NCBI GenBank assembly: GCA_035274845.1
Contig: DATENU010000012.1
Location: 108,908 to 172,907 of the forward strand
Origin: Chthoniobacterales bacterium
GTDB taxonomy: Bacteria > Verrucomicrobiota > Verrucomicrobiia > Chthoniobacterales > UBA10450
Length of the DNA stretch: 64,000 nucleotides
Direction of reading: 5' to 3'
Positions 34,170 through 42,630 of this stretch are shown here, one piece after another. The position numbers were made by a program, and so were the translations under genes. Positions within the stretch are counted from its first letter, which is position 1. Each line of letters begins with the position of its first letter. The notes under the pieces were generated by a model that ran no database searches, had not been told where the DNA came from, and saw nothing but the letters and a program-made list of their open reading frames with translations.

Positions 34170-35437
34170 CGAGGTGCGCTCATGATCTGCGCGAATCGCC
34201 AGACATCGTGGAACGAATTGTAAAGCGGTGTCGGCGCGGCCCGGATGACATTGGGCTCGCGGAAATCCGCTTTTACTCCTGCCGCTTCAAGCTCTTCGTG
34301 CAATCGCTTCGGATTCTGATGGGCCAGGATCGAGAGCTGGCAGCCGCGCGCCTCCGGTTCGCGGGGCGTGATCACGGTGAAGCGATCCGACCCGGCGCGC
34401 TCCAGGAGAAACTCGAGATAACCAGTGAGCTTCTTCGATTTCTCGCGAAGCGGCCCCATTCCCCCGGCCTCATCGAAGATGGCAAGCGAGGCGATGAGCG
34501 GCGCCATGGAGAAAATCGGCGGGTTACTGATCTGCCAGCCGTCGGCGGAAGGAACCGGAATGAATTCCGGATTAAGCTGCATCCGGAAGCGCGTGTTCGG
34601 ATCGTTGCCGAACCAGCCGGCCAAGCGCGGCAACTGCGTGTTGGTCGCATGCCGTTCGTGGACAAATGCGCCCGCGATCGCGCCTGGGCCGGAGTTCAGA
34701 TATTTGTAGGAACACCAGACGGCGAAATCGACGTTCCAATCGTGCAGCGACAGCGGCACGTTGCCCACGGCATGCGCGAAATCGATGCCGACGGTGATGC
34801 CGTGTTTCCGCGCCGCTGCGGCGATCGCCGGAATATCAAAAAACTGGCCCGTGAAGAAATTCACCGCGCCGATCAGCACCAAGGCGAGGGAATCAGCGTT
34901 GCGTTCGATTAACTCGACAATGTCCTCTGTGCGCAAGATCGCTTCGCCTTCGCGCGGATGCGCCACGAGCAACGTCTCCTTCGGCGTGAGCCCATGATGA
35001 ACGATCTGCGTTTTGATCGCGTAGTTGTCGGAAGGAAACGCGGGGTCTTCCATCAGGATTTTAAAGCGCGCCCCGGTGGGCCGGTAAAATGTCGCCATCA
35101 TCAGGTGGAGATTCACCGTCAGGCTGTTCATGGCGATCACCTCGACCTGCTTCGCCCCCACCACTCGCGCCATCGGTTCACGCAGATTCTCGTGGTAGGA
35201 ATACCAGGGCGTGGCCGCTTCCAGGTGCGCGTCGACGCCGAGCCGCGCCCAGTCATCCAATTCCTGTTCGACAATCTGCCTCGCCGATTTCGGCATGAGA
35301 CCCAGCGAATTGCCGGCGAAATAGATGAGCGGCTGGCCGTTCTTGCCCAACGGCATATGGAATTTCTCGCGGAACGAGCGCAACGGATCGTTCGCATCCA
35401 TCTGGCGCGCGAAATCTTCCTCAGGAGAAAAATCCAT
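34166..35437 (-). CDS. kynU: Kynureninase
   Basis: A 423-residue PLP enzyme that cleaves kynurenine or 3-hydroxykynurenine to (3-hydroxy)anthranilate and alanine. It has the N-terminal GNSLGLMPK, the PLP-phosphate region MNSLTVNLHLMM, D219 and H222 in IDFAHAVGN, the Schiff-base lysine K245 in CSYKYLNSGPG, and the C-terminal RAAPTPLYNSFHDVW. The length is normal. The start codon lies 4 bp from a family-A hairpin repeat. It acts after kmo in the same pathway; the two genes are 3 kb apart with unrelated genes between. Confidence 0.94.
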   Translation of the reverse strand: MDFSPEEDFARQMDANDPLRSFREKFHMPLGKNGQPLIYFAGNSLGLMPKSARQIVEQELDDWARLGVDAHLEAATPWYSYHENLREPMARVVGAKQVEVIAMNSLTVNLHLMMATFYRPTGARFKILMEDPAFPSDNYAIKTQIVHHGLTPKETLLVAHPREGEAILRTEDIVELIERNADSLALVLIGAVNFFTGQFFDIPAIAAAARKHGITVGIDFAHAVGNVPLSLHDWNVDFAVWCSYKYLNSGPGAIAGAFVHERHATNTQLPRLAGWFGNDPNTRFRMQLNPEFIPVPSADGWQISNPPIFSMAPLIASLAIFDEAGGMGPLREKSKKLTGYLEFLLERAGSDRFTVITPREPEARGCQLSILAHQNPKRLHEELEAAGVKADFREPNVIRAAPTPLYNSFHDVWRFAQIMSAPR

Positions 35438-35440
35438 TGA

Positions 35441-35540
35441 ACCGCAGATTACGCAGATTTCGCGGATTCAAAAAGGAAAGCACTGTTCCGCAAGCTAAAT
35501 TTCCCCGCCTCTTATCCGTGCCATCCGCGTCATCCGCGGT
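35441..35540. repeat. Hairpin repeat, family A, copy A2
   Basis: The left arm is ACCGCAGATTACGCAGAT plus TTCGCGGAT (35441-35467). The right arm ends ATCCGCGTCATCCGCGGT (35523-35540) after ATCCGTGCC. It fills almost the whole gap between the VOC and kynU genes and sits 4 bp upstream of the kynU start. Confidence 0.75.
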
Positions 35541-35547
35541 CCAATTC

Positions 35548-36000
35548 TCAGCTCGGCATCTGCATCAACTCGATAGTCGTCCCGTCGGGGTCGCGGACGT
35601 AGATGACGCGCTTGCCGGCATTCGGACCCACGGTCAGCGTTTGCGGTTTTCCGGCGGCTTTCCAGCCAGAATCCGCCATTCGCTCCAGGATTTCTTCGAG
35701 GTTCTCCACCGTCAGCGCAATGTGGACATGGCCCAGATCGCAGGGACGAAGGTGATTCTGTTTTTTGCGATCGATCGGTGCGCGGTATTCAAGCAGCTCG
35801 ATCTTGTGTCCTGGCGCCTTGAGAACCGCGATCACGATCTCCGCCCCGGCAACCCCGGTAATCTGTTCGGCGAGCTCGCCCTTTTGATGGGCACGATGGG
35901 AAAGCTCAAATCCAAGAACATCCCGCCAGAATGCGAGCGAGCGCTCGATGTCCGAGACCGTGATTCCGGTGTGATCGGCCGCGAGGATTCGAAAAGACAT
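35548..36000 (-). CDS. VOC-family (glyoxalase/dioxygenase fold) protein
   Basis: A 150-residue protein with two beta-alpha-beta-beta-beta units. The first starts HTGITVSDIERSLAFWRDVLG and the second GHVHIALTVENLEEILE. The C-terminal RVIYVRDPDGTTIELMQ supplies the usual metal-binding Glu, with H10 and a later His as partners. The substrate is unknown; ring-cleavage or glyoxalase-like chemistry are both possible. Its place between kynU and a RidA gene hints at aromatic metabolism but does not prove it. Confidence 0.82.
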   Translation of the reverse strand: MSFRILAADHTGITVSDIERSLAFWRDVLGFELSHRAHQKGELAEQITGVAGAEIVIAVLKAPGHKIELLEYRAPIDRKKQNHLRPCDLGHVHIALTVENLEEILERMADSGWKAAGKPQTLTVGPNAGKRVIYVRDPDGTTIELMQMPS

Positions 36001-36028
36001 TACGCAAGCCGGTTTGATGGCCGCGCGC

Positions 36029-36454
36029 CTATTTGAACGCCGCGATCACTTTCAACTCGATCGCGATCGGCGTGGGCAGCGAGATAATTTCGATCGTGGT
36101 CCGGGTCGGGTTCGGTTTTCCTTCCCCGGCGAAATACTCGGCGTAGAGTTTGTTATAGATTGCGAAGTCGTCTTTCATGTTCGTGAGGAACACCGTGACA
36201 TCGACGATGTCGTTCCAGCCCGCGCCGGCATCTTCCAGGACGAGCCGCACATTTTCAAAAACGGCGCGGCATTGCGTCTCGATGTCGTAACTGACGATGT
36301 TGCGCGCCGCGTCGAGCGTTACGCCGGGAATCTCCTTGCTCCCGCGCACCCGCGGTCCGATCCCGGAAAGAAACAACAAATTCCCGACCCGCTTCGCATG
36401 GGGGAAAGCGCCGACGGGTTCCGGCGCGCGTGAGCTTTCAAACGATTCCGGCAT
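36029..36454 (-). CDS. RidA-family protein, possible 2-aminomuconate deaminase
   Basis: A 141-residue RidA/YjgF-like protein. The family core is FPHAKRVGNLLFLSGIGP, then ENVRLVLEDAGAGWNDIVDVTVFL and the anion-binding arginine in NPTRTTIEI. RidA proteins hydrolyse reactive enamines and imines; one subgroup is the 2-aminomuconate deaminase of the kynurenine route. The RGSKEIPGVTLD insertion and the presence of kmo, kynU and a muconate-semialdehyde dehydrogenase gene nearby favour that subgroup, but this is inference. Confidence 0.8.
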   Translation of the reverse strand: MPESFESSRAPEPVGAFPHAKRVGNLLFLSGIGPRVRGSKEIPGVTLDAARNIVSYDIETQCRAVFENVRLVLEDAGAGWNDIVDVTVFLTNMKDDFAIYNKLYAEYFAGEGKPNPTRTTIEIISLPTPIAIELKVIAAFK

Positions 36455-36484
36455 GAAATCACCTCGTTGTCAGAGTCCAAACGC

Positions 36485-36772
36485 TCACGCGTAGCGATGC
36501 TCGGGAATCGCAAACCGTTTCGCCGAACGCGCTCGCGCTTTGGCCGCTTCAGTCTCGCGATCGCGCGGCGGCGCGTTGCTGACGAGCGACGCGAGCAGAT
36601 GTTCGGCGGCATGCGTAACGTCGTGCACGGCGCGGTTGAAGGCTTCTTCGTTCGCTTTCGAAGGCCTCGTGAAACCGCTCAGCTTGCGGACAAACTGGAG
36701 CGCGGAGGCGTGCACTTCGTCGTGGGTCGCCGGGGGCAGGAAGTTATGCAGGGTCTTGATATTTCGGCACAT
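36485..36772 (-). CDS. DUF2277 protein
   Basis: A 95-residue protein that matches DUF2277 throughout: MCRNIKTLHNFLPPATHDEV at the start, then LQFVRKLSGFTRPSKANEEAF and APPRDRETEAAKARARSAKR. It is a small cytoplasmic family of unknown function found in many phyla. It lies 30 bp upstream of the RidA-like gene on the same strand and may be co-transcribed with it. Confidence 0.85.
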   Translation of the reverse strand: MCRNIKTLHNFLPPATHDEVHASALQFVRKLSGFTRPSKANEEAFNRAVHDVTHAAEHLLASLVSNAPPRDRETEAAKARARSAKRFAIPEHRYA

Positions 36773-36875
36773 GATGATGGGAAGTAAGAATTAGGAATTA
36801 AGAAAAAAGAACCTGGAAGCAAGCCTTGAGATCATAAGAGAATAAGTTTTGAAAACGAGCTGCACTGTTACAGCC

Positions 36876-37355
36876 TCAGGCGTCCCACTCCGTGACCACC
36901 TGGCCGTCGACCTCGTACTCGACCGTTTTGCAATCCGGAGCGTGCAATTTGACTGTCTTTTCCAGGGCTCCTTGAATCGATTGCGAAAGCGAGATGGGGC
37001 TATCGAGATACAACATCGCGTCACCCGAGAAACGCAGCGTCACGGTTTTTCCCTTTTTGCGAACGCCCCGAAAATACTGGTAGAGCGGCCCCTTTTTCTC
37101 ATAAGCCACCCTTCCGACCGACTCCGGAAAGAATGGTGCGGTTAGGCTCTTATTCGGAGCCTGCGGTGAGAGGGTAAGGAGGGCGAAAACGATCGTATCA
37201 AGCGATTTGAAATCGCCTGGGACCGTGGTTTCTACAAAGGGGTTCTTCTCTCCGTCGGCAACTTTTTTCGAATCGGGCAGGATGATTTTCGTGTCGGCGC
37301 ACAGGGGCGTGGCTGCGGCCAGGATAAAAAGGCAGATCAGATATCGGCAGCGCAT
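36876..37355 (-). CDS. Exported protein with GerMN-like C-terminal domain
   Basis: A 159-residue protein with a signal peptide (about 1-20, LICLFILAAATPLCAD). The second half (VTLRFSGDAMLYLDSPISLS, then TVEYEVDGQVVTEWDA) resembles the end of GerMN domains, where a strand precedes 'alltl..fp.v..V.f.vdG'. The similarity is moderate and the N-terminal half of the domain is unclear. No activity is known for this family. It is preceded by an AT-rich stretch. Confidence 0.55.
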   Translation of the reverse strand: MRCRYLICLFILAAATPLCADTKIILPDSKKVADGEKNPFVETTVPGDFKSLDTIVFALLTLSPQAPNKSLTAPFFPESVGRVAYEKKGPLYQYFRGVRKKGKTVTLRFSGDAMLYLDSPISLSQSIQGALEKTVKLHAPDCKTVEYEVDGQVVTEWDA

Positions 37356-37420
37356 ATTTTTAACTCCATTAGAAGGTCAGTCTCATAGGATCCCTGGGGG
37401 TTAAGGTTCGGCCCGTCTCT

Positions 37421-37717
37421 TCACCCGCCGGCAATCGCGCCCATGATGAAGAACGGCTCGCTCCCATTCGCGATGGCGTCCGGCAATGGAGTGTCTGGCG
37501 ATTCGTGGGACAAATCCTCGCCGCAGACGAAAAAGCGCACCATCGGGCGGCGTTTAAGGGTGCCGTGATCGCGGATAGTTCCCTGGAGCATGGGATACTT
37601 GGTTTCCAGAGCGTCGAGCACGGAATGGATCGTCGCCGAACCGTCGAGGTCGAGCTGAACTTCTTCAGTCACGCGAGCGAGAGTCCGGAGATGGTGTGGA
37701 AGGACGATGCGAATCAT
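37421..37717 (-). CDS. MoaD/ThiS-like sulfur-carrier protein
   Basis: A 98-residue beta-grasp protein. It starts [16 protein letters not shown], has a ubiquitin-like middle ([15 protein letters not shown]) and ends in the exposed IMGAIAGG. The terminal Gly-Gly is what MoaD and ThiS use for adenylation and thiocarboxylation. The start at 37717 is preferred; the longer upstream reading is a translation of a repeat. No MoaE, ThiG or E1-like partner is in the window. The gene follows a BNR-propeller gene, with a family-B repeat between. Confidence 0.8.
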   Translation of the reverse strand: MIRIVLPHHLRTLARVTEEVQLDLDGSATIHSVLDALETKYPMLQGTIRDHGTLKRRPMVRFFVCGEDLSHESPDTPLPDAIANGSEPFFIMGAIAGG

Positions 37718-37858
37718 GGTTTCAAAATCCCAAATCCCAAACTCCAAATCCCAGGTAAGATTCAAATTCCAAAATCCAAAGCCGAGTTTCGCCGCCCGCT
37801 GTGATTTCGTTGGCCATTGAGATTTGTTTGAGATTTGGACCCTGGGATTTGGGATTTA
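37718..37858. repeat. Hairpin repeat, family B (AAATCCCAAA type), copy B1
   Basis: Left part with AAATCCCAAATCCCAAA-like words (37725-37785), right part with the complementary TTTGGGATTTGGGA-like words (37835-37858), and an unrelated loop between. It abuts the ATG of the MoaD-like gene. A second copy lies at 50619-50750. Confidence 0.7.
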
Positions 37859-37868
37859 CCGCCGCGCG

Positions 37869-39056
37869 TTAGCGCAAGGTCTGCACTTCTACTGATAGGA
37901 CGGCGGGTAAGTCGCGCACGATCGCTTTCCAGTTATCCCCTCCATCCGGCGAACAATAAACCTGTCCGCCAGTGGTCCCGAAATAAATTCCGCACGAATC
38001 CAGCGAATCGACTGCCATGGCATCGCGCAGCACGTTTACGTAACAATCCTTCTGGGGCAGACCCTTCGTTAGTTCCTCCCATTCGTTCCCGCCGCTCCGG
38101 CTGCGATAGACGCGCAGTTTGCCGTCGAGTGGAAAATGCTCCGAGTCGCTCTTGATCGGAACGACGTAAATGGTTTCCGGCTCGTGGGCGTGAATGTCGA
38201 TCGGGAACCCGAAATCGGTCGGCAGATTTCCGCTGACCTCGCGCCACGAGTCGCCGGCGTCATCGCTCCGCATGATGTCCCAGTGTTTCTGCATGAAGAG
38301 CGTCGACGGACGGGAGGGATGCAGGGCGATGTGATGAACGCAGTGGCCGACTTCCGCTTTTGGATCGGGAATGTATTGCGAATGGAGACCCTGGTTGATT
38401 GGTTTCCAGGTCTGGCCGCCGTCGTCGGTTCGAAAGGCGCCCGCGGCCGAGATCGCGATGAAAATTCGCCGCGGGTTCTTAGGATCGAGCAGGATCGAAT
38501 GCAGACACATCCCGCCCGCGCCCGGCTGCCACTGCGGCCCCGTACCATGTCCGCGCAAACCGGGCAGCTCCCGCCAGTTTTGGCCGCCGTCCTTAGACTC
38601 GAACAAGGCGGCGTCTTCCACGCCGGCATACACGTGATTGGGATCGGTGAGCGACGGTTCGAGATGCCAGACCCGTTTGAATTCCCAAGGATGCTGGGTG
38701 CCGTCGTACCACATGTGGGAGGTGAGTGGCTTGCCGGTTTCCGGTGAAACATCGTAGGCGAACTTGTTGCTCTCCCCTTTCGGCATTCCGTCGGGGGTGG
38801 TCGTCGGTTCCCCTGGGGCGAGCCCGGGCTGGAACCAGGTTTTCCCGCCATCATCCGACCGTTGAATAATTTGTCCGAACCATCCGCTCGTCTGCGACGC
38901 GTAGATCCGGTTTGGATCCACGGGTGAGCCTTTCAGGTGGTACAACTCCCACCCCGCGAAAAACGGCCCGTTCACTTCCCAATTCTCCCGCTTCCCATCC
39001 GCCGTCAGGACAAAGGCCCCTTTGCGCGTCCCGACCAAAACTCGAACTCCGCTCAT
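37869..39056 (-). CDS. BNR/sialidase-like beta-propeller protein
   Basis: A 395-residue protein with at least five BNR/Asp-box repeats of the form [49 protein letters not shown] and [11 protein letters not shown]. It starts with [14 protein letters not shown], typical of cytoplasmic BNR proteins rather than secreted sialidases. No signal peptide is seen. Such propellers bind ligands or partner proteins; hydrolase activity is not supported because the sialidase catalytic residues are not evident. It is followed by the MoaD-like gene on the same strand. Confidence 0.83.
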   Translation of the reverse strand: MSGVRVLVGTRKGAFVLTADGKRENWEVNGPFFAGWELYHLKGSPVDPNRIYASQTSGWFGQIIQRSDDGGKTWFQPGLAPGEPTTTPDGMPKGESNKFAYDVSPETGKPLTSHMWYDGTQHPWEFKRVWHLEPSLTDPNHVYAGVEDAALFESKDGGQNWRELPGLRGHGTGPQWQPGAGGMCLHSILLDPKNPRRIFIAISAAGAFRTDDGGQTWKPINQGLHSQYIPDPKAEVGHCVHHIALHPSRPSTLFMQKHWDIMRSDDAGDSWREVSGNLPTDFGFPIDIHAHEPETIYVVPIKSDSEHFPLDGKLRVYRSRSGGNEWEELTKGLPQKDCYVNVLRDAMAVDSLDSCGIYFGTTGGQVYCSPDGGDNWKAIVRDLPAVLSVEVQTLR

Positions 39057-39138
39057 GTTTTATCCTCCGTCGTTATCGTCCTCGTCCTCGCCCGCCACGC
39101 CGTAGCGTCAGCGAAGGCGGGTGCTCGAAGAAATTTGT

Positions 39139-39170
39139 AACCGCGGATTACGCGGATGAAAACGGATTTC
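39139..39170. repeat. Single arm of a family-A repeat
   Basis: AACCGCGGATTACGCGGATG followed by AAAACGGATT, matching the left arm of copy A1. No right arm follows. It is a half-element between the BNR gene and the esterase gene. Confidence 0.6.
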
Positions 39171-39187
39171 TTGTTCGGCCCACTCCG

Positions 39188-39949
39188 TCATTGCGGTGAT
39201 TTCCTCCGTTGCTCGGCCAGCCATTTGAGCACGTCGGGGCGATCGAAAACATCGAGGATGTAATGGTCGCGATCGGGGAAAAGGGTGAACTGCGGATGGC
39301 CGCCAGCTGCGACAACCGCGTCGACCAATTCCTTGATTTCCTTGACCGTCGTGAATTGATCGTTCGCACCATGAAACACCCAGAGCGGAATCGCAGAAAG
39401 TTTCTCGGCCCATCCTGTGATCGGGCAAACCGGGCTCAATGACAATACCGCGGCAAAACGTCCAGGCATTTTGTAAGCCGCGTAAAGTGCGCCCCGCCCC
39501 CCCATGCTGTGTCCGGCGACGTAGACGCGATCCGGGTCCACCCGGCAGGTGGCCATAACCTCATCGACCACAGCCGCAAGCCCGTCCATATCCGTCCAAA
39601 TTTCTCCCGGGTGACATTGCGGCGACACGACGATGAAAGGGAAGTTCGGATCAGCTTCGGCCTTCTGCGCTACGCCCAAGCGCTTCATTTTGGTGATGTC
39701 GCTGCCACGAACCGACCCGCCATGAAGATAGAGAATGAGCGGATACCGATCCGAGTTTCCAGCATATCCCTTCGGCAGAGACAAGACGTATTGAACCCGG
39801 GCGTGATGCGACACGACCTTCTCCAAGGTGTAGTTTTGAATTCGCGAAGAAGAATTCGTCGGCCTGTTTTCCGTTGTCTGCGCGCTACTCGTTCCGACCA
39901 CCCATGCCGTCAGTAGCAGAAAAACTAACGGCTCTTTTCGATTCATCAT
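39188..39949 (-). CDS. Exported alpha/beta-hydrolase (esterase/peptidase S9-like)
   Basis: A 253-residue protein with a signal peptide (about 1-22) and an alpha/beta-hydrolase fold. It has an oxyanion strand (YPLILYLHGG), the nucleophile in VAGHSMGGRGALYAA, a later Asp near GANDQFTT, and His in FPDRDHYILD. It resembles secreted carboxylesterases related to prolyl oligopeptidases. Its ATG overlaps the stop of the upstream aldehyde dehydrogenase gene by 4 bp (ATGA), so it is co-translated. The substrate is unknown. Kynurenine formamidase is conceivable from context, but export argues against it. Confidence 0.82.
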   Translation of the reverse strand: MMNRKEPLVFLLLTAWVVGTSSAQTTENRPTNSSSRIQNYTLEKVVSHHARVQYVLSLPKGYAGNSDRYPLILYLHGGSVRGSDITKMKRLGVAQKAEADPNFPFIVVSPQCHPGEIWTDMDGLAAVVDEVMATCRVDPDRVYVAGHSMGGRGALYAAYKMPGRFAAVLSLSPVCPITGWAEKLSAIPLWVFHGANDQFTTVKEIKELVDAVVAAGGHPQFTLFPDRDHYILDVFDRPDVLKWLAEQRRKSPQ

Positions 39950-41421
39950 TTCGCGATGCAGACGTTCTTGGGCTCGGTGAAGAAGCGGAGGGCTTCTTCG
40001 CCGCCTTCACGGCCGACGCCGCTTTGTTTCATGCCGCCGAAGGGGACGCGCAGGTCGCGGACGAGCCAGCAGTTTATCCAAACGGTGCCGGTATGGATCT
40101 TTTCGGCAACGCGGTGGGCGCGGCTGAGATTCTGGGTCCAAACGCTCGAAGCCAGGCCGTATTCGTTGTCGTTCGCGTAGCCGACCACTTCCTCCTCGCT
40201 GTCGAACGGCGTGATGGTGACGACCGGGCCGAAGATTTCTTCGCGGTTTGTCCGGCAGGAAACGGGGAGATCGGTAAGGACAGTCGGTGGGAAAAAATAG
40301 CCTGCGCGGCAACGATCGTTAATCGATTCCGGCGCTTTCCCGCCGAGAACCACTTTGCCACCTTCCTTTTGCGCGAGGTCGACGTAGAACTTCACTTTGT
40401 CGAGCTGGGTCTGGCTCACGATCGCCCCTTGCTCCGTTTTTTCGTCGAGCGGGTCCCCCTGCTTCAACTGGCCGACCTTCCCGACGAAACGATCGACGAA
40501 ATCGTGGTAGATCGAGCGTTCGACGAAAACGCGCGAGCCGCAGAGACAAACCTGGCCCTGGTTCGCGAAGGACGACCGGACGCTGCCGGCAATCGCGGCC
40601 TCCAGATCGGCATCCGCAAAAATGATGTTCGGATTCTTCCCCCCGAGCTCGAGCGAGACCTTCTTGAACAACGGCGCAGACGTCTCCGCAACTTTGCGGC
40701 CCGTGACGGTACCGCCAGTGAACGAGATCGTGCCAATCTTTGGATGCGCGGTTATGGCCGCGCCGACGTTGGGCCCGGTGCCATGCACGACGTTGAGGAC
40801 GCCCTTCGGCAAACCCGCTTCCGCGCACAGCTCGCAGAGAAGAAATGCCGTCATCGGCGTGAGCTCACTCGGCTTGGCGATGGCGGTATTCCCAACGGCA
40901 ATGGCCGGCGCAATTTTCCAGCTCAACAGATAAAGCGGCAGATTCCAGGGCGAGATCAATCCGGCGATCCCACGCGGCTGGCGCAGGGTGTAATTGAACG
41001 CCACGCCGTCGGTGACGTGCGCTTCATTTTCGGTGTGAAGAATCGCGGTGGCGAAGAAACGGAAATTGCTGGCCGCCCTCGGAATGTCGAGCGACCGGGC
41101 GAGCGAGAGCGGCTTGCCGGTGTCGATCGATTCCGCGCGGGCGAGTTTTTCGAGGTCGCGTTCGATGAGGTCAGCGATGCGAAGCAGAATGCGGGAGCGA
41201 TCAGCCGCAGGTGTCTTCGACCACTCCGGAAAAGCTTTGTCCGCCGCGGCCACGGCCAGCTCGACGTCGCGGGCCTCGCTGTCGGGCACCTGGGAGTAGG
41301 GCTTTCCTGTCGCGGGCTCGATATTCTCGAGATATTTGCCGCCAAGCGGTTCGAGAAATTGGCCGTCGATGAAATTGCGGATCCTCAGCATCTCGGAAGA
41401 CATCGGGAATTCTTTAGCCAC
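39946..41421 (-). CDS. Aldehyde dehydrogenase, probably 2-aminomuconate/2-hydroxymuconate semialdehyde type
   Basis: A 491-residue NAD(P)-dependent aldehyde dehydrogenase. It has the cofactor motifs SPWNLPLYLLSWK and FTGGTVTGRK, catalytic E258 in LELGGKNPN and the nucleophile C292 in GQVCLCGSR. The C-terminal EEALRFFTEPKNVCIAK and the 'NFRFFAT' block are typical of the hydroxymuconic/aminomuconic semialdehyde group, not of betaine aldehyde dehydrogenases. This fits the step that follows ring opening and decarboxylation in 3-hydroxyanthranilate catabolism. The next gene, an esterase, overlaps it. Confidence 0.85.
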   Translation of the reverse strand: MAKEFPMSSEMLRIRNFIDGQFLEPLGGKYLENIEPATGKPYSQVPDSEARDVELAVAAADKAFPEWSKTPAADRSRILLRIADLIERDLEKLARAESIDTGKPLSLARSLDIPRAASNFRFFATAILHTENEAHVTDGVAFNYTLRQPRGIAGLISPWNLPLYLLSWKIAPAIAVGNTAIAKPSELTPMTAFLLCELCAEAGLPKGVLNVVHGTGPNVGAAITAHPKIGTISFTGGTVTGRKVAETSAPLFKKVSLELGGKNPNIIFADADLEAAIAGSVRSSFANQGQVCLCGSRVFVERSIYHDFVDRFVGKVGQLKQGDPLDEKTEQGAIVSQTQLDKVKFYVDLAQKEGGKVVLGGKAPESINDRCRAGYFFPPTVLTDLPVSCRTNREEIFGPVVTITPFDSEEEVVGYANDNEYGLASSVWTQNLSRAHRVAEKIHTGTVWINCWLVRDLRVPFGGMKQSGVGREGGEEALRFFTEPKNVCIAK

Positions 41422-41500
41422 AGATTAACACGGATGAAACACGGATGAAGATTGTTTCAATTCTTTCCGTCCGTGGCAATCCGTGTTCATCCGTGGCTAA
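41414..41500. repeat. Hairpin repeat, family A (ACACGGATG variant), copy A4
   Basis: The left arm starts TTAGCCACAGATTAACACGG and the right arm ends CCGTGTTCATCCGTGGCTAA. The arms pair with few mismatches. The element fills the gap between lpxB and the aldehyde dehydrogenase gene. The stop codon of lpxB (41497-41499) lies within its right arm. Confidence 0.75.
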
Positions 41501-42630
41501 TGCTCCCCTCCCAACTCCTCCAGGATCGCCCGCGCGGCTTTTCCGCTGGCCCCGGCTTCACCGAGCTTATCGATGATGGCGTCGAACTCCGTCACCATTT
41601 TCTGCCGGGCCGCCGGATCGTTCAGAAGCTTCAGGGTGGCGGCCGCGATCGCTCGCGGCCGGGCCTCGTGCTGGAGAAATTCAGGAACGATTTCGCGATC
41701 GGCCAGGACATTCGGCATCCCGAGAAATCTTGTTCGAATAACGAGCCGGGCGGCGAAATAGGTGGGCCAGGAAACTTTGTAAACCAGGACGAACGGCATT
41801 CGGAAGTAGGCCGATTCCAGGGTGGCAGTGCCTGAGGCGACCATTCCGGCACAGGCGCGCTGCATGGTTCCGGAGCTGTCCGCGGTCACGATTCGCAACC
41901 GGTCCCCGAGAGAGGCAGCGGCGCTCATCCGGTTGATTTCGCGCGCCAGGGTTTCGGAGGCAGCCGCGACTTCAAAACGAGATTCCGGCCGTTGCTTTGC
42001 GATCTCTGCCGCGGCTTCGAGCATGATCGGGAAAATTTTCTTCACCTCGCGCGCTCTGCTGCCGGGAAAAAGCCCGACCAGGTTGGGATCGCGGGGTTCG
42101 CCCGTGCGACGCTGCGCGAGATTCTCGATCATCGGATGGCCGACAAAGATCGTGCGCAACCCGGAGGCGTTGTAGAGCTCGGCTTCGAACGGAAAGATGC
42201 AGAGCATCAGGTCGAGGTAGCGCGCCATTTGCGAGATCCGGCCGCGATTCCAGGCCCAGACTTGGGGACTGATGTAGTAGATAATTTTCGTTCCGGGTGC
42301 GTGCGCACGCAGGGTCCGCGCGAGCCTCAGATTGAACCCGGGATAATCAATCAACACGACCGCATCCGGCTGGGCCGCCGCGATCTCGCGCAGGGTTTCG
42401 TCAAATTGCTTGCGGAAATAGGGATATCGCCGCACGACTTCCCAGAGCCCGACGACCGCCGCGGCATCGATCCAATTGTTAAATCTCTCCCCGGCGATTG
42501 TCTTCATGCGAGGACCGCCCCGGCCCTGAAACTCGCAATCCGGCGCGAGATCCCGCAGAGCCCGCATTAAGGCCGCGCCATGCTCATCCCCACTGGCCTC
42601 GCCCGCGACGAAATAAAGTCGCCTAGCCAC
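41497..42630 (-). CDS. lpxB: Lipid-A-disaccharide synthase
   Basis: A 377-residue GT19 enzyme. It joins UDP-2,3-diacylglucosamine to lipid X to give the disaccharide of lipid A, at the inner face of the membrane. Landmarks are VAGEASGDEHGAALMRAL at the start, FQGRGGPRMK, VVLIDYPGFNLRLA and YISPQVWAWN. GLFPGSRAREVKKIFPIML and LESAYFRMPFVLVYK follow in the C-terminal half. The stop codon is supplied by a hairpin repeat. It overlaps the upstream oxidoreductase gene by 8 bp. It shows an outer membrane with lipopolysaccharide or a related glycolipid. Confidence 0.95.
   Translation of the reverse strand: MARRLYFVAGEASGDEHGAALMRALRDLAPDCEFQGRGGPRMKTIAGERFNNWIDAAAVVGLWEVVRRYPYFRKQFDETLREIAAAQPDAVVLIDYPGFNLRLARTLRAHAPGTKIIYYISPQVWAWNRGRISQMARYLDLMLCIFPFEAELYNASGLRTIFVGHPMIENLAQRRTGEPRDPNLVGLFPGSRAREVKKIFPIMLEAAAEIAKQRPESRFEVAAASETLAREINRMSAAASLGDRLRIVTADSSGTMQRACAGMVASGTATLESAYFRMPFVLVYKVSWPTYFAARLVIRTRFLGMPNVLADREIVPEFLQHEARPRAIAAATLKLLNDPAARQKMVTEFDAIIDKLGEAGASGKAARAILEELGGEH

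Noticed and set aside
39874-41448. 524-codon open frame on the plus strand
   Set aside because: Antisense to the aldehyde dehydrogenase gene with intact catalytic motifs. No ribosome site or domains.
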